DNA of 64,000 nucleotides from Vibrio mediterranei (GTDB lineage: Bacteria > Pseudomonadota > Gammaproteobacteria > Enterobacterales > Vibrionaceae): positions 1 to 64,000 of the forward strand of contig NZ_FLLQ01000003.1 in NCBI RefSeq assembly GCF_900088415.1. Reading direction: 5' to 3'. Below the pieces are notes generated by a model. It worked only from the letters and a program-made list of their open reading frames with translations, made no database searches and was not told the origin of the DNA. Shown here in pieces: positions 1-10,158 of this stretch; positions within the stretch are counted from its first letter, which is position 1, and each line of letters opens with the position of its first letter. The position numbers and the translations under genes are program-made.

Positions 1-126
1 GGTGACAACATCCAAATGCAAGTTGAGCTAATCGCTCCAATCGCAATGGACGAAGGTCTACGTTTCGCTATCCGTGAAGGTGGCCGTACAGTAGGTGCTG
101 GTGTTGTTGCTAAGATCTTCGACTAA
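1..126 (+). CDS. tuf: Elongation factor Tu, C-terminal end (partial)
   Basis: The window opens inside a reading frame that translates as the last 41 residues of EF-Tu and stops at TAA. The frame ends with the characteristic [14 protein letters not shown] tail of domain III. EF-Tu is the cytosolic GTPase that delivers aminoacyl-tRNA to the ribosome. The 5' part, including the GTP-binding domain, lies outside the window. The position just before bfd-bfr and the S10 operon fits the end of a str operon (rpsL-rpsG-fusA-tuf), but those upstream genes are not visible. Which tuf copy this is cannot be told from 126 bases. Confidence 0.95.
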   Translation, partial: GDNIQMQVELIAPIAMDEGLRFAIREGGRTVGAGVVAKIFD

Positions 127-153
127 TATTTAGTTGATAATCGCAATAAACAT

Positions 154-184
154 AAAAAGAGGAGCTTAGGCTCCTCTTTTTTTG
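154..184 (+). terminator. Rho-independent terminator after tuf
   Basis: An 11-bp perfect stem (155-165 paired with 170-180) closes a TTAG loop and is followed by a T-run. It lies about 30 nt after the tuf stop codon and separates tuf from bfd. Confidence 0.9.
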
Positions 185-251
185 TGCAACTAAATCTATT
201 TCTTGTTCAGTGGGTTAGCTGATTGCTGCCAGCTTAACCAAAAATAGCACT

Positions 252-270
252 GGTAATGCTAACAATTCTC
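252..270 (+). promoter_or_regulatory. Putative Fur box upstream of bfd-bfr
   Basis: The 19-mer GGTAATGCTAACAATTCTC matches the classical 19-bp Fur consensus at 14 of 19 positions by my hand alignment. It lies just upstream of a plausible -10 (TATATT, 274-279) and overlaps where the -35 should be, as expected for a repressor site. Iron control of the ferritin/ferredoxin pair is biologically sensible, but binding is inferred. Confidence 0.5.
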
Positions 271-308
271 GTTTATATTTATATCCGTGAATTGTTTAAG
301 GTTGTATT

Positions 309-497
309 ATGTTTGTTTGTCTTTGCCACGGCATCTCTGATAAAAAACTGCGTAAGCTTGCTATCGAAGAGGGTATCAGCGATATGCGCACCATCAGAAA
401 ATGCACTTCTCTTGGCTCTCAATGTGGTAAGTGTGTGAAACAAGCTAAAGAAATCTTGAGCGAAACACAGACGCTTCAGCTTGCAAAAGTAAGCTAA
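309..497 (+). CDS. bfd: Bacterioferritin-associated ferredoxin Bfd
   Basis: A 62-residue [2Fe-2S] protein with the Bfd cysteine pattern: Cys4 and Cys6 (CLC near the N-terminus) and Cys39 and Cys42 (CGKC). This is the Fer2_BFD fold, close to the 64 aa of the E. coli protein. Bfd docks on bacterioferritin and passes electrons to the haem so that stored ferric iron is reduced and released into the cytosol. It lies 82 nt upstream of bfr on the same strand, its usual partner. A Fur-box-like sequence precedes it, suggesting induction when iron is scarce. Confidence 0.95.
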   Translation: MFVCLCHGISDKKLRKLAIEEGISDMRTIRKCTSLGSQCGKCVKQAKEILSETQTLQLAKVS

Positions 498-579
498 CCT
501 CAAGACCTTCGTCTGGTCTCTTTGACACCTCCCCAATAGGTTCTACAGTTATTAATGAGCCAAAGAGGAGGGTTTTGTC

Positions 580-1056
580 ATGAAAGGCGATCCAATCATA
601 ATTCAACATCTCAACAAAATACTGGGCAATGAACTCGTTGCTATCAATCAATACTTCCTTCACGCAAGAATGTACAAAGACTGGGGGCTAAAGCATCTAG
701 CCGATAAGGAATACCATGAATCTATCGATGAGATGAAACACGCTGATCATCTTATTGAACGTATATTATTTTTGGAAGGTCTACCCAACCTCCAGGACTT
801 GGGGAAGCTCATGATCGGAGAAGACACCAAAGAGATGCTCGAGTGCGACCTTAAACTTGAGATGGATGCGATACCAGACTTAAAAGATGCGATTGCTTAT
901 GCAGAAGATACGCGCGATTTCGTCTCAAGAGATCTGTTCCAAGATATTCTCGAAGATGAGGAGGAGCATGTCGATTGGCTAGAGACTCAATTGGGACTAA
1001 TTGAAAAAGTCGGTATAGAAAACTACTTACAAGCACAGTTCGTCGACGAAGAATAA
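580..1056 (+). CDS. bfr: Bacterioferritin
   Basis: A 158-residue ferritin-like four-helix protein, the standard bacterioferritin length. All ferroxidase ligands are present at the canonical positions: Glu18, Glu51, His54, Glu94, Glu127 and His130. Met52, the axial ligand of the intersubunit haem, is also present. The protein forms a 24-subunit cytosolic shell that oxidises and stores iron. A strong Shine-Dalgarno (GAGGAGGG) precedes the ATG. It follows bfd, whose product reduces the core for iron release, and is closed by a terminator at 1074-1105. Confidence 0.96.
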   Translation: MKGDPIIIQHLNKILGNELVAINQYFLHARMYKDWGLKHLADKEYHESIDEMKHADHLIERILFLEGLPNLQDLGKLMIGEDTKEMLECDLKLEMDAIPDLKDAIAYAEDTRDFVSRDLFQDILEDEEEHVDWLETQLGLIEKVGIENYLQAQFVDEE

Positions 1057-1073
1057 TGAGGCAAATGGTTTCC

Positions 1074-1105
1074 AAGGGCTTAAGCAACCAGCTTGAGCCC
1101 TTTTT
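1074..1105 (+). terminator. Rho-independent terminator after bfr
   Basis: A 12-bp stem with one G-T pair (1074-1085 with 1091-1102) and an AACCA loop, followed by TTT. It ends the bfd-bfr unit. Confidence 0.8.
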
Positions 1106-1138
1106 AAATGACATTTCTGATTAATTTTCCCTCACCCC

Positions 1139-1166
1139 TTGCATACCTTTTTGTGATCTGTATAAT
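1139..1166 (+). promoter_or_regulatory. S10 operon promoter
   Basis: A -35 TTGCAT (1139-1144) and a perfect -10 TATAAT (1161-1166) are separated by 16 nt. The GCGTCGCAC that follows resembles a GC-rich discriminator of the kind seen at stringently controlled promoters. The predicted start near 1173 would give a leader of about 265 nt before rpsJ. Confidence 0.8.
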
Positions 1167-1173
1167 GCGTCGC

Positions 1174-1749
<576 letters not shown>

Positions 1750-1763
1750 GGGAGATTAGAAGA

Positions 1764-2393
1764 ATGATTGGTCTAGTCGGACGTAAAGTGGGTATGACCC
1801 GCATTTTTACCGAAGAAGGCGTTTCTATCCCTGTAACAGTTGTTGAGGTTGAAGCGAACCGTGTAACTCAAGTACGTACACTTGATACTGACGGTTATGC
1901 AGCAATCCAGGTAACTGCAGGCGAAAAGAAAGCTAGCCGTGTTTCTAAGCCAGAAGCTGGCCACTTTGCGAAAGCAGGTGTTGAAGCAGGTCGCGGTCTT
2001 TGGGAATTCCGTTTGGAAAACGGTGAAGAGTTTGAAGTTGGCGCTGAGCTAAACGTAGAACTTTTCAACGACGTAAAAAAAGTAGACGTTACTGGCACAT
2101 CTAAGGGTAAAGGTTTCCAAGGCGCTGTTAAGCGTTGGAACTTCGCTACTCAAGATATGACACACGGTAACTCATTGTCTCACCGTGCTCCGGGTTCAAT
2201 TGGTCAATGCCAAACTCCAGGTCGCGTATTTAAAGGCAAGAAAATGGCAGGTCACATGGGTGCTGAGCGTGTAACGACTCAAAACCTAGAGATCGTACGT
2301 GTTGACGCTGAGCGCAATCTGCTTCTTATTAAAGGTGCAGTCCCAGGCGCAACTGGCGGCAACGTGATCGTAAAACCAGCTATTAAAGCTTAA
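1764..2393 (+). CDS. rplC: 50S ribosomal protein L3
   Basis: A 209-residue L3, identical in length to the E. coli protein. L3 is an early assembly protein whose long extension approaches the peptidyl-transferase centre. The conserved loop [20 protein letters not shown] is present. E. coli has Asn where this protein has Cys just before the Gln that PrmB methylates, and the Gln itself is retained. It is 14 nt downstream of rpsJ and translated in the same operon. Confidence 0.97.
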   Translation: MIGLVGRKVGMTRIFTEEGVSIPVTVVEVEANRVTQVRTLDTDGYAAIQVTAGEKKASRVSKPEAGHFAKAGVEAGRGLWEFRLENGEEFEVGAELNVELFNDVKKVDVTGTSKGKGFQGAVKRWNFATQDMTHGNSLSHRAPGSIGQCQTPGRVFKGKKMAGHMGAERVTTQNLEIVRVDAERNLLLIKGAVPGATGGNVIVKPAIKA

Positions 2394-2409
2394 CGTCTAG
2401 GAGTAAGTA

Positions 2410-3012
2410 ATGGAATTGATGGTTAAAGGTGCTGATGCACTAACTGTTTCCGAGACTACTTTCGGACGTGACTTCAACGAAGCTCTTGTACACCAAGTAG
2501 TTGTTGCTTTTGCAGCAGGTGCTCGTCAAGGTACTCGTGCTCAAAAGACTCGTTCTGAAGTATCTGGCGGTGGCGCTAAGCCATGGCGTCAAAAAGGTAC
2601 TGGCCGTGCTCGTGCTGGTACAATTCGTAGCCCTATCTGGCGTACAGGTGGTGTTACTTTTGCTGCGAAACCACAAGATCACAGCCAAAAAGTAAACAAA
2701 AAAATGTACCGCGGAGCTATGAAGAGCATTCTTTCTGAGCTAGTTCGTCAAGAGCGTTTAATCGTTGTTGATAACTTCTCTGTAGAAGCTCCAAAAACCA
2801 AAGAGCTTGTAGCTAAGCTAAAAGAGCTTGAGCTAACAGATGCGCTTATCGTGACTAGCGAAGTAGATGAGAATCTATTCCTAGCTGCTCGTAACCTATA
2901 CAAAGTTGACGCACGTGACGTTGCTGGTATCGACCCAGTTTCACTAATCGCGTTCGACAAAGTTGTAATTACTGCAGAAGCAGTTAAGCAAGTTGAGGAG
3001 ATGCTAGCATGA
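2410..3012 (+). CDS. rplD: 50S ribosomal protein L4
   Basis: A 200-residue L4 (E. coli 201). It has the globular domain and the extended basic loop around residues 45-95 ([20 protein letters not shown]) that lines the peptide exit tunnel. In enterobacteria L4 is also the autogenous repressor of this operon, acting on the S10 leader, and the leader at 1174-1437 makes the same role likely here. Its stop overlaps the rplW start by 4 nt (ATGA), so the two are probably translationally coupled. Confidence 0.97.
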   Translation: MELMVKGADALTVSETTFGRDFNEALVHQVVVAFAAGARQGTRAQKTRSEVSGGGAKPWRQKGTGRARAGTIRSPIWRTGGVTFAAKPQDHSQKVNKKMYRGAMKSILSELVRQERLIVVDNFSVEAPKTKELVAKLKELELTDALIVTSEVDENLFLAARNLYKVDARDVAGIDPVSLIAFDKVVITAEAVKQVEEMLA

Positions 3013-3311
3013 TCACTGAAGAGCGTATCCTAAAAGTTCTACGTGCTCCTCATATCTCTGAGAAAGCAACTATGGCAGCAGAGAAAGCGAACACTATCGT
3101 TTTCAAAGTAGCTAAAGATGCAACTAAGAAAGAGATCAAAGCAGCTGTAGAAAAGCTATTTGAAGTTGAAGTTAAGTCTGTAAATACTCTTATTCTTAAG
3201 GGTAAGACTAAACGTCAAGGTCTACGTCAAGGTCGCCGCAGCGACGTTAAGAAGGCGTATGTGACTCTGGCGGAAGGTCAAGATCTTGACTTCGTTGGCG
3301 GTGCGGAATAA
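3009..3311 (+). CDS. rplW: 50S ribosomal protein L23
   Basis: A 100-residue L23, the same length as in E. coli. It begins [20 protein letters not shown] and has the basic [14 protein letters not shown] segment. L23 lies at the exit of the peptide tunnel and is the docking site for trigger factor and SRP. The start overlaps the rplD stop by 4 nt. Confidence 0.97.
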   Translation: MITEERILKVLRAPHISEKATMAAEKANTIVFKVAKDATKKEIKAAVEKLFEVEVKSVNTLILKGKTKRQGLRQGRRSDVKKAYVTLAEGQDLDFVGGAE

Positions 3312-3327
3312 CAGGAGTAGTTAAACA

Positions 3328-4152
3328 ATGGCTATTGTTAAATGTAAGCCGACTTCCCCTGGTCGTCGTCACGTAGTTAAAGTTGTTAACGCTGACCTAC
3401 ACAAAGGTAAGCCTTACGCTCCACTTCTAGAGAAAAACTCTAAGAACGGTGGTCGTAACAACAACGGTCGTATCACAGTACGTCACATCGGTGGTGGTCA
3501 CAAGCATCACTATCGTTTGATTGATTTCAAACGTACTAAAGATGGCATCCCAGCGAAAGTTGAGCGCCTAGAATACGATCCAAACCGTAGCGCAAACATC
3601 GCTCTAGTTCTGTACGCAGACGGTGAGCGTCGCTACATCATTGCACCAAAAGGCATCCAAGCGGGTGACTCTATCCAGTCTGGTGTTGATGCGCCTATCA
3701 AAGCAGGTAACACTCTGCCGATGCGCAACATCCCAGTAGGTTCTACAGTACACTGTGTTGAACTGAAACCTGGTAAAGGTGCACAAATTGCTCGTTCTGC
3801 AGGTGCATACGCACAAATCATCGCTCGCGATGGTGCATATGTAACTCTACGCCTACGTTCTGGCGAAATGCGCAAAGTACTATCTGAAGGCCGTGCAACA
3901 ATCGGTGAAGTAGGTAATGCTGAGCACATGCTACGCGAACTAGGTAAAGCTGGTGCTAGCCGCTGGCGCGGTGTTCGTCCAACCGTTCGCGGTGTGGTAA
4001 TGAACCCGGTAGACCACCCACACGGTGGTGGTGAAGGTCGTACTTCTGGTGGCCGTCACCCAGTATCTCCTTGGGGTCAGCCAACTAAAGGCTTTAAGAC
4101 TCGTAAGAACAAGCGCACTGACAAGTACATCGTACGTCGTCGTAACAAGTAA
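3328..4152 (+). CDS. rplB: 50S ribosomal protein L2
   Basis: A 274-residue L2 (E. coli 273) with the OB-fold RNA-binding core. The signature [14 protein letters not shown] near residue 223 includes the histidine long implicated in peptidyl-transferase centre organisation and subunit association. It sits between rplW and rpsS in the conserved order with a good Shine-Dalgarno (CAGGAG). Nothing unusual. Confidence 0.98.
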   Translation: MAIVKCKPTSPGRRHVVKVVNADLHKGKPYAPLLEKNSKNGGRNNNGRITVRHIGGGHKHHYRLIDFKRTKDGIPAKVERLEYDPNRSANIALVLYADGERRYIIAPKGIQAGDSIQSGVDAPIKAGNTLPMRNIPVGSTVHCVELKPGKGAQIARSAGAYAQIIARDGAYVTLRLRSGEMRKVLSEGRATIGEVGNAEHMLRELGKAGASRWRGVRPTVRGVVMNPVDHPHGGGEGRTSGGRHPVSPWGQPTKGFKTRKNKRTDKYIVRRRNK

Positions 4153-4159
4153 TCTATAA

Positions 4160-4450
<291 letters not shown>

Positions 4451-4460
4451 GGAGTAGATG

Positions 4461-4793
4461 ATGGAAGCTATCGCTAAACATAACTTTGCTCGTATTTCTC
4501 CACAGAAAGCTCGCTTAGTTGCAGACCAAATCCGCGGTAAAAACGTGGATCAAGCTCTTGAACTACTAACTTTCAGCAACAAAAAAGCTGCTGTACTAGT
4601 TAAGAAAGTTCTTGAATCAGCAATCGCGAATGCGGAACACAACGAAGGTGCAGATATCGACGATCTATCAGTCGCTAAAATCTTCGTAGATGAAGGCCCA
4701 ATCATGAAGCGTATTATGCCTCGTGCAAAAGGCCGTGCGGACCGTATCTTGAAGCGTTCTTGCCACATCACTGTTGTTGTTGCAGACGCTTAA
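4461..4793 (+). CDS. rplV: 50S ribosomal protein L22
   Basis: A 110-residue L22. Two ATG codons lie in tandem (4458 and 4461). I chose the second because it gives the 110-aa length of the E. coli protein and better spacing to AAGGAG. The C-terminal beta-hairpin (around [19 protein letters not shown]), which reaches into the exit tunnel and is the classic macrolide-resistance site, is intact. Confidence 0.96.
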   Translation: MEAIAKHNFARISPQKARLVADQIRGKNVDQALELLTFSNKKAAVLVKKVLESAIANAEHNEGADIDDLSVAKIFVDEGPIMKRIMPRAKGRADRILKRSCHITVVVADA

Positions 4794-4809
4794 GACTAGG
4801 AGATAAGCA

Positions 4810-5508
4810 ATGGGTCAGAAAGTACATCCTAATGGTATTCGTCTTGGCATCGTTAAGCCTTGGAATGCTACATGGTTTGCTAACACCAAAGAATTCGCTG
4901 ACAACCTAGACGGCGACTTCAAGGTACGTCAGTTCCTTACTAAGGAACTAGCAAAAGCGTCTCTTTCACGCATCGTTATCGAGCGTCCAGCTAAGAGCAT
5001 CCGTGTGACTATTCACACTGCTCGTCCTGGCGTTGTTATCGGTAAGAAAGGCGAAGACGTTGAGAAGCTACGCACTGCTGTAGCTAAAATCGCAGGTGTA
5101 CCAGCGCAAATTAACATCGCTGAAGTACGTAAGCCTGAGCTAGACGGCCAACTTGTGGCTGATAGCATCGCGTCTCAACTTGAGCGTCGTGTTATGTTCC
5201 GTCGTGCTATGAAGCGTGCGGTACAAAATGCTATGCGTCTTGGCGCTAAAGGTATCAAAGTGGAAGTAAGCGGTCGTCTAGGCGGCGCTGAAATCGCACG
5301 TTCTGAGTGGTACCGTGAAGGCCGTGTGCCTCTACACACTCTACGTGCTGACATTGATTACGCAACTTCTTCGGCTCACACTCAATACGGTGTGATCGGC
5401 ATTAAAGTTTGGATCTTCAAAGGTGAGATTCTAGGCGGTATGCCAGCAGCTAACGCTGTAGAGCCAAAAGGCGATAAGCCTAAGAAGCAGCGCAAAGGCC
5501 GTAAGTAA
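4810..5508 (+). CDS. rpsC: 30S ribosomal protein S3
   Basis: A 232-residue S3 (E. coli 233). It has an N-terminal type-II KH domain with the GKKGEDV loop near residue 78, followed by the S3 C-terminal domain. With S4 and S5 it lines the mRNA entry channel and helps unwind mRNA. The basic C-terminal tail ends KKQRKGRK. It is 16 nt after rplV. Confidence 0.98.
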   Translation: MGQKVHPNGIRLGIVKPWNATWFANTKEFADNLDGDFKVRQFLTKELAKASLSRIVIERPAKSIRVTIHTARPGVVIGKKGEDVEKLRTAVAKIAGVPAQINIAEVRKPELDGQLVADSIASQLERRVMFRRAMKRAVQNAMRLGAKGIKVEVSGRLGGAEIARSEWYREGRVPLHTLRADIDYATSSAHTQYGVIGIKVWIFKGEILGGMPAANAVEPKGDKPKKQRKGRK

Positions 5509-5519
5509 GGAGTCGACAG

Positions 5520-5930
5520 ATGCTACAACCTAAACGTACTAAGTTCCGTAAGGTTCAGACTGGTCGCAACCGTGGTCTAGCTAAAGGTACAGACGTAAGC
5601 TTCGGCACATTCGGTCTTAAGGCTGTTGGTCGTGGTCGTCTTACTGCTCGTCAGATCGAAGCGGCTCGTCGTGCAATGACGCGTCACGTTAAGCGTCAAG
5701 GTAAAATCTGGATTCGTGTATTCCCAGACAAGCCTATCACAGAAAAACCACTAGAAGTTCGTCAAGGTAAGGGTAAAGGTAACGTTGAGTACTGGGTAGC
5801 CCAAATCCAACCTGGTAAGGTTATGTACGAAATGGACGGTGTACCTGAAGAGTTGGCACGTGAAGCGTTCCGCCTAGCGGCTCGCAAACTGCCGTTCAAA
5901 ACTACATTTGTAACTAAGCAGGTGATGTGA
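5520..5930 (+). CDS. rplP: 50S ribosomal protein L16
   Basis: A 136-residue L16, the same length as in E. coli. It starts [19 protein letters not shown] and contains the [14 protein letters not shown] block. L16 organises the A-site side of the large subunit. The conserved Arg of the [12 protein letters not shown] segment, hydroxylated in E. coli by RoxA, is present. The stop TGA shares its last base with the rpmC start. Confidence 0.98.
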   Translation: MLQPKRTKFRKVQTGRNRGLAKGTDVSFGTFGLKAVGRGRLTARQIEAARRAMTRHVKRQGKIWIRVFPDKPITEKPLEVRQGKGKGNVEYWVAQIQPGKVMYEMDGVPEELAREAFRLAARKLPFKTTFVTKQVM

Positions 5931-6121
5931 TGAAAGCACAAGATCTACGCGAAAAAAACGTTGAAGAGCTTAACGCTGAGCTTTTGAATTTGCTACGCGA
6001 ACAGTTCAACTTGCGCATGCAAGCTGCAACTGGTCAGCTACAGCAAACTCATACTCTGAAAGCTGTACGCCGTGATATCGCACGTGTGAAAACTGTTTTG
6101 ACTGAGAAGGCAGGCGCATAA
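5930..6121 (+). CDS. rpmC: 50S ribosomal protein L29
   Basis: A 63-residue L29. The ATG at 5930 overlaps the rplP stop by one base. An in-frame GTG one codon earlier would add a residue, but the ATG gives the exact E. coli length and the [15 protein letters not shown] start. L29 is a two-helix protein at the tunnel exit beside L23. Its stop shares one base with the rpsQ start. Confidence 0.97.
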   Translation: MKAQDLREKNVEELNAELLNLLREQFNLRMQAATGQLQQTHTLKAVRRDIARVKTVLTEKAGA

Positions 6122-6375
6122 TGAGCGAACAAATCCGTACTCAACAAGGTCGTGTAATTAGCAACAAAGGCGACAAGTCTATTGTTGTTGCAATCGAACG
6201 CATGGTTAAACACCCAATTTACGGTAAATTCGTAAAGCGTACGACTAAACTACACGCACATGACGAAAACAACGAGTGTGGCATTGGCGACACAGTTGAA
6301 GTTCGTGAGTGCCGTCCACTGTCTAAGATGAAGTCTTGGACTTTGGTTAGCATTGTAGAAAAAGCGAAGATTTAA
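6121..6375 (+). CDS. rpsQ: 30S ribosomal protein S17
   Basis: An 84-residue S17, the exact E. coli length. It is an OB-fold 16S rRNA-binding protein, with the conserved [20 protein letters not shown] segment. It is the last gene of the S10 operon. The start shares one base with the rpmC stop, and a terminator-like hairpin follows 20 nt later. Confidence 0.97.
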   Translation: MSEQIRTQQGRVISNKGDKSIVVAIERMVKHPIYGKFVKRTTKLHAHDENNECGIGDTVEVRECRPLSKMKSWTLVSIVEKAKI

Positions 6376-6395
6376 TCGTTTTTTTTATGAAAATC

Positions 6396-6433
6396 AAGCG
6401 GCTCCAAATTTTTTTTGGGGCCGCTTATTTTTT
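6396..6433 (+). terminator. Terminator between the S10 and spc operons
   Basis: A 10-bp stem (6396-6405 with 6417-6426) carries a T-rich loop and is followed by ATTTTTTTG. It lies 20 nt after rpsQ and has the form of an efficient intrinsic terminator. The loop begins AAATTTTTTTT, which is unusual. Confidence 0.85.
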
Positions 6434-6534
6434 GTCTACCCAATCACAAAAAAGGGTGGTACAATTCGCGTCCCTTTAAAGAGGCAGCCCGACCCGAGAG
6501 GGTCTAGTTTTTAATATTTAGCGGAGCACTAACA
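6434..6534 (+). promoter_or_regulatory. spc operon promoter and leader hairpin
   Basis: A -10-like TACAAT lies at 6460-6465, but no good -35 sits at 16-18 nt, so the promoter call rests mainly on the terminator upstream. The leader then contains a compact hairpin, GACCC (6491-6495) with GGGTC (6500-6504), closed by a GAGA tetraloop of the GNRA class. It lies about 30 nt before rplN. Confidence 0.5.
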
Positions 6535-6906
6535 ATGATCCAAATGCAAAGTACACTTGACGCTGCAGATAACTCTGGCGCGCGCAAGGTAATGTGTATT
6601 AAGGTTCTGGGTGGCTCACACCGTCGTTATGCACACATCGGCGACATCATCAAAGTTACTGTGAAAGAAGCAATTCCTCGCGGTAAAGTTAAAAAAGGTG
6701 ATGTTCTGAAGGCGGTAGTTGTTCGCACCCGTAAAGGCGTTCGTCGTCCAGACGGTTCTGTCATTCGCTTCGACCGTAATGCTTGTGTATTGTTAAACGA
6801 CACTACTGAGCAACCAGTCGGCACACGTATCTTTGGTCCTGTGACTCGTGAACTTCGTAACGCGAAATTCATGAAAATTGTGTCACTAGCACCTGAAGTT
6901 CTGTAA
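6535..6906 (+). CDS. rplN: 50S ribosomal protein L14
   Basis: A 123-residue L14, identical in length to E. coli, with the signature [21 protein letters not shown]14 forms part of the intersubunit bridge and is the docking site of the silencing factor RsfS. It is the first gene of the spc operon, preceded by its own short leader. Shine-Dalgarno GGAG, 8-9 nt spacing. Confidence 0.98.
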   Translation: MIQMQSTLDAADNSGARKVMCIKVLGGSHRRYAHIGDIIKVTVKEAIPRGKVKKGDVLKAVVVRTRKGVRRPDGSVIRFDRNACVLLNDTTEQPVGTRIFGPVTRELRNAKFMKIVSLAPEVL

Positions 6907-6917
6907 GGAGCGTCAAC

Positions 6918-7235
6918 ATGGCAGCTAAAATCCGTCGTAATGACGAAGTAATCGTTCTTGCTGGTAAAGATAAAGGCAAGAAAGGTAAAGTAACTAAGGT
7001 TCTAGCAACCGGTAAAGTTATCGTTGAAGGTATCAACCTTGTTAAGAAGCACCAGAAGCCTGTACCGGCTCTTGGTCAACAAGGTGGCATCGTTGAACAA
7101 GAAGCAGCTATTGATGCTTCTAACGTTGCAGTCTTTAACGCGGCTACTGGTAAAGCTGACCGCATCGGTTTCCGTATCGAAGATGGCAAGAAAGTTCGTT
7201 TCTTCAAGTCTAACGGCGAAACTGTTTCTAACTAA
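6918..7235 (+). CDS. rplX: 50S ribosomal protein L24
   Basis: A 105-residue L24 (E. coli 104) with the N-terminal KOW motif ([13 protein letters not shown], near residues 14-26). L24 initiates 50S assembly at the 5' end of 23S rRNA and lies near the tunnel exit. It is 11 nt after rplN. Confidence 0.97.
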   Translation: MAAKIRRNDEVIVLAGKDKGKKGKVTKVLATGKVIVEGINLVKKHQKPVPALGQQGGIVEQEAAIDASNVAVFNAATGKADRIGFRIEDGKKVRFFKSNGETVSN

Positions 7236-7260
7236 TTAGAAAGTAATTTGGAGTTCTACT

Positions 7261-7800
7261 ATGGCGAAACTGCATGATTACTACAAGTCGTCTGTAGTTG
7301 CTGAATTGACCAAACAATTCAACTACTCAAGCGTCATGCAAGTCCCTAGGATTGAGAAAATCACCCTAAACATGGGCGTTGGTGAAGCAATCAACGATAA
7401 GAAACTGCTAGAAAACGCAGCATCTGATATGGCAACGATCTCTGGTCAAAAGCCACTTATCACTAAAGCGCGTAAATCTGTTGCAGGTTTCAAAATTCGT
7501 GAAGGCTACCCAATTGGTTGTAAAGTAACCTTGCGTGGCGAACGTATGTGGGAATTTTTAGAGCGTTTAATCTCTATCGCACTTCCACGTGTACGTGACT
7601 TCCGTGGCGTTAGCGCTAAGTCTTTTGACGGACGCGGTAACTACAGCATGGGCGTTCGCGAGCAAATCATCTTCCCGGAAATCGACTACGATAAAGTAGA
7701 CCGTGTTCGCGGCCTAGACATCACTATTACGACGTCTGCTGCAAACGATGAGGAAGGCCGAGCTCTGCTGGCTGCCTTTAACTTCCCATTCCGTAAGTAA
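7261..7800 (+). CDS. rplE: 50S ribosomal protein L5
   Basis: A 179-residue L5, the E. coli length, with the signature [16 protein letters not shown]5 binds 5S rRNA with L18 and forms the bridge to S13 in the small-subunit head, contacting P-site tRNA. In E. coli S8 represses the spc operon by binding mRNA near the rplE start. I did not identify that element here. Confidence 0.98.
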   Translation: MAKLHDYYKSSVVAELTKQFNYSSVMQVPRIEKITLNMGVGEAINDKKLLENAASDMATISGQKPLITKARKSVAGFKIREGYPIGCKVTLRGERMWEFLERLISIALPRVRDFRGVSAKSFDGRGNYSMGVREQIIFPEIDYDKVDRVRGLDITITTSAANDEEGRALLAAFNFPFRK

Positions 7801-7817
7801 GGTGAAGGGTTACTGTT

Positions 7818-8123
7818 ATGGCTAAACAATCAATGAAAGCGCGCGAAGTAAAACGCGCGAAGCTAGTAGCTAAATTTGCTGAAAAGCGTTCAGCTCTTAA
7901 AGCTATCATTAGCGATGTAAACGCATCTGAAGAAGATCGTTGGAATGCGGTTCTTAAACTGCAGTCTCTTCCACGTGATTCAAGTGCTTCACGTCAGCGC
8001 AACCGTTGCAACCAAACTGGTCGTCCACACGGTTACCTACGTAAGTTCGGTCTAAGCCGTATCAAAGTTCGCGAAGCTTGCATGAAAGGCGAGATTCCTG
8101 GACTTCGTAAGGCTAGCTGGTAA
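7818..8123 (+). CDS. rpsN: 30S ribosomal protein S14 (zinc-free type)
   Basis: A 101-residue S14 of the long, cysteine-poor type: no CxxC pairs are present, so it should not bind structural zinc. It carries the [20 protein letters not shown] signature. S14 assembles late into the 30S head. The zinc-free form contrasts with the zinc-ribbon L36 encoded downstream. Confidence 0.97.
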   Translation: MAKQSMKAREVKRAKLVAKFAEKRSALKAIISDVNASEEDRWNAVLKLQSLPRDSSASRQRNRCNQTGRPHGYLRKFGLSRIKVREACMKGEIPGLRKASW

Positions 8124-8152
8124 TTGCCACTTAATCATTTGGAGTAAATCTT

Positions 8153-8545
8153 ATGAGCATGCAAGATCCGATTTCGGATATGCTGACCCGCGTTCGTAAC
8201 GGTCAGGCAGCAAACAAAGTTGCTGTAAAAATGCCTTCTTCAAAGCTTAAAGTTGCAATTGCTGCACTACTGAAAGCTGAAGGCTACATCGTTGACTTCG
8301 CTGTTGAAGGCGAAGCAAAACCAGAGCTAGAAGTTACACTTAAGTACTTCCAAGCAAAACCTGTAATTGAGCAAATCAAACGTGTTTCACGTCCTGGTCT
8401 GCGTGTCTATAAAAACAAAGACTCGCTACCAACTGTGATGGGCGGTTTGGGTATTGCTGTTGTTTCTACTTCCAAGGGTCTGATGTCAGACCGCGCTGCG
8501 CGTAAAGCAGGTCTTGGCGGTGAAATCATCTGTTACGTAGCTTAA
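8153..8545 (+). CDS. rpsH: 30S ribosomal protein S8
   Basis: A 130-residue S8, the E. coli length, ending [12 protein letters not shown]8 binds the central domain of 16S rRNA. In E. coli it is also the autogenous repressor of the spc operon, a role that is likely but not visible here. The start [11 protein letters not shown] is preceded by GGAG. Confidence 0.98.
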   Translation: MSMQDPISDMLTRVRNGQAANKVAVKMPSSKLKVAIAALLKAEGYIVDFAVEGEAKPELEVTLKYFQAKPVIEQIKRVSRPGLRVYKNKDSLPTVMGGLGIAVVSTSKGLMSDRAARKAGLGGEIICYVA

Positions 8546-8557
8546 TAGGAGTAGATT

Positions 8558-9091
8558 ATGTCTCGTGTTGCTAAGGCACCTGTCGCTATTCCAGCTGGCG
8601 TAGAGGTGAAACTTGACGGTCAAGAAATTACCGTTAAAGGCGCTAAAGGCGAACTAACTCGCGTTCTAAACAACGCTGTAGTTATTGCGCAAGAAGAGAA
8701 CAACCTTACTTTCGGTCCACGCGACGGTGTTGCTAACGCATGGGCACAAGCAGGTACTGCTCGTGCACTAGTAAACAACATGGTTGTTGGTGTTACTGAA
8801 GGCTTTACTAAGAAGCTAACTCTTAAAGGTGTAGGTTACCGTGCTGCTATCAAAGGCAACGCTGTAGGTCTAACACTAGGCTTCTCTCACCCAGTTGAGC
8901 ACGAGTTGCCAGCGGGTATTAAAGCTGAATGTCCAAGCCAAACTGAAATCGTGATCACTGGTTGTGACAAGCAACTTGTTGGTCAAGTAGCGGCTGACAT
9001 TCGTTCTTACCGTGAGCCTGAGCCTTATAAAGGCAAAGGTGTTCGTTACGCAGATGAAAATGTGCGTACTAAAGAAGCTAAGAAGAAGTAA
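8558..9091 (+). CDS. rplF: 50S ribosomal protein L6
   Basis: A 177-residue L6, the same length as in E. coli. Two tandem RNA-binding folds are present, and the C-terminal signature [14 protein letters not shown] is intact. L6 sits near the sarcin-ricin loop and the factor-binding site. It is 12 nt after rpsH. Confidence 0.98.
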   Translation: MSRVAKAPVAIPAGVEVKLDGQEITVKGAKGELTRVLNNAVVIAQEENNLTFGPRDGVANAWAQAGTARALVNNMVVGVTEGFTKKLTLKGVGYRAAIKGNAVGLTLGFSHPVEHELPAGIKAECPSQTEIVITGCDKQLVGQVAADIRSYREPEPYKGKGVRYADENVRTKEAKKK

Positions 9092-9100
9092 GGTAACACT

Positions 9101-9454
9101 ATGGATAAGAAAGCATCTCGCATCCGTCGTGCTACACGTGCACGTCGTAAGATTGCAGAACTGGGTGCAACTCGCCTAGTAGTACACCGTACTCCTCGTC
9201 ACGTTTACGCTCAAGTAATCGCAGCGAACGGCTCTGAAGTAATCGCAGCCGCTTCTACGGTAGAAAAAGCAATTCGTGAAGAAGTTAAGAGTACTGGTAA
9301 CATCGATGCAGCTAAAGCAGTAGGTAAAGCTGTTGCTGAGCGCGCGCTTGAGAAAGGCGTATCTGCTGTTGCATTCGATCGTTCTGGTTTCCAATACCAC
9401 GGTCGAGTAGCGGCGCTAGCAGAATCTGCTCGCGAAGCTGGTCTGAAATTCTAA
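9101..9454 (+). CDS. rplR: 50S ribosomal protein L18
   Basis: A 117-residue L18, the E. coli length. It has a basic N-terminal tail ([17 protein letters not shown]) followed by the compact 5S-rRNA-binding domain ending GLKF. With L5 and L25 it forms the 5S particle of the central protuberance. Confidence 0.98.
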   Translation: MDKKASRIRRATRARRKIAELGATRLVVHRTPRHVYAQVIAANGSEVIAAASTVEKAIREEVKSTGNIDAAKAVGKAVAERALEKGVSAVAFDRSGFQYHGRVAALAESAREAGLKF

Positions 9455-9468
9455 GGTAGGGTTGGAAG

Positions 9469-9969
9469 ATGGCTAAAGAACAACAACAAGCTAGTGATTT
9501 GCAAGAAAAGCTAATCGCAGTTAACCGTGTTTCTAAGACGGTTAAAGGTGGTCGAATCATGAGCTTCACTGCACTAACAGTAGTTGGTGACGGTAACGGT
9601 CGTGTAGGTTTCGGTTACGGTAAAGCCCGTGAAGTACCTGCTGCGATTCAAAAAGCAATGGAAAAAGCGCGTCGTAACATGGTTACTGTAGCGCTTAACG
9701 AAGGCACTCTTCACCACCCGGTGAAAGGTCGCCACTCTGGCTCTAAAGTTTACATGCAGCCAGCAGCAGAAGGTACGGGTGTTATCGCAGGTGGTGCGAT
9801 GCGTGCAGTACTAGAAGTTGCAGGTGTACACAACGTACTATCTAAAGCATACGGTTCTACGAACCCTATCAACATCGTTCGTGCAACGATCGACGCTCTA
9901 GACAGCATGAAGTCACCAGAAATGGTTGCTGCTAAACGTGGTCTAACTGTTGAAGCTATTTCGGAGTAA
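9469..9969 (+). CDS. rpsE: 30S ribosomal protein S5
   Basis: A 166-residue S5 (E. coli 167) with the N-terminal double-stranded-RNA-binding-like domain. The loop containing [13 protein letters not shown] is the site of known spectinomycin-resistance changes and is wild-type here as far as I can judge. S5 shapes the mRNA entry channel and translational fidelity together with S4. Confidence 0.97.
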   Translation: MAKEQQQASDLQEKLIAVNRVSKTVKGGRIMSFTALTVVGDGNGRVGFGYGKAREVPAAIQKAMEKARRNMVTVALNEGTLHHPVKGRHSGSKVYMQPAAEGTGVIAGGAMRAVLEVAGVHNVLSKAYGSTNPINIVRATIDALDSMKSPEMVAAKRGLTVEAISE

Positions 9970-9976
9970 GAACACC

Positions 9977-10153
9977 ATGGCAACTATCAAAGTAACTCAA
10001 ACTAAGAGCTCAATTGGTCGCCTACCTAAGCACAAAGCGTGTCTAAAGGGTCTTGGCCTTCGTAAAATCAACCACACAGTAGAACTTGAAGATACTCCGT
10101 GCGTACGCGGTATGATCAACAAGGTTTACTACATGGTTAAAGTTGAGGAGTAA
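9977..10153 (+). CDS. rpmD: 50S ribosomal protein L30
   Basis: A 58-residue L30 (E. coli 59). The frame stays open upstream into rpsE, but the ATG at 9977, 7 nt after the rpsE stop and with GGAGTAAG upstream, gives the family N-terminus [17 protein letters not shown]30 is a small peripheral protein of the large subunit. Confidence 0.96.
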   Translation: MATIKVTQTKSSIGRLPKHKACLKGLGLRKINHTVELEDTPCVRGMINKVYYMVKVEE

Positions 10154-10158
10154 TCAGA

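Noticed and set aside
528..571. CCTCC before bfr could pair with its GGAGG Shine-Dalgarno to form a translational switch.
   Set aside because: Only five contiguous pairs over a 34-nt loop; too weak to claim without folding.
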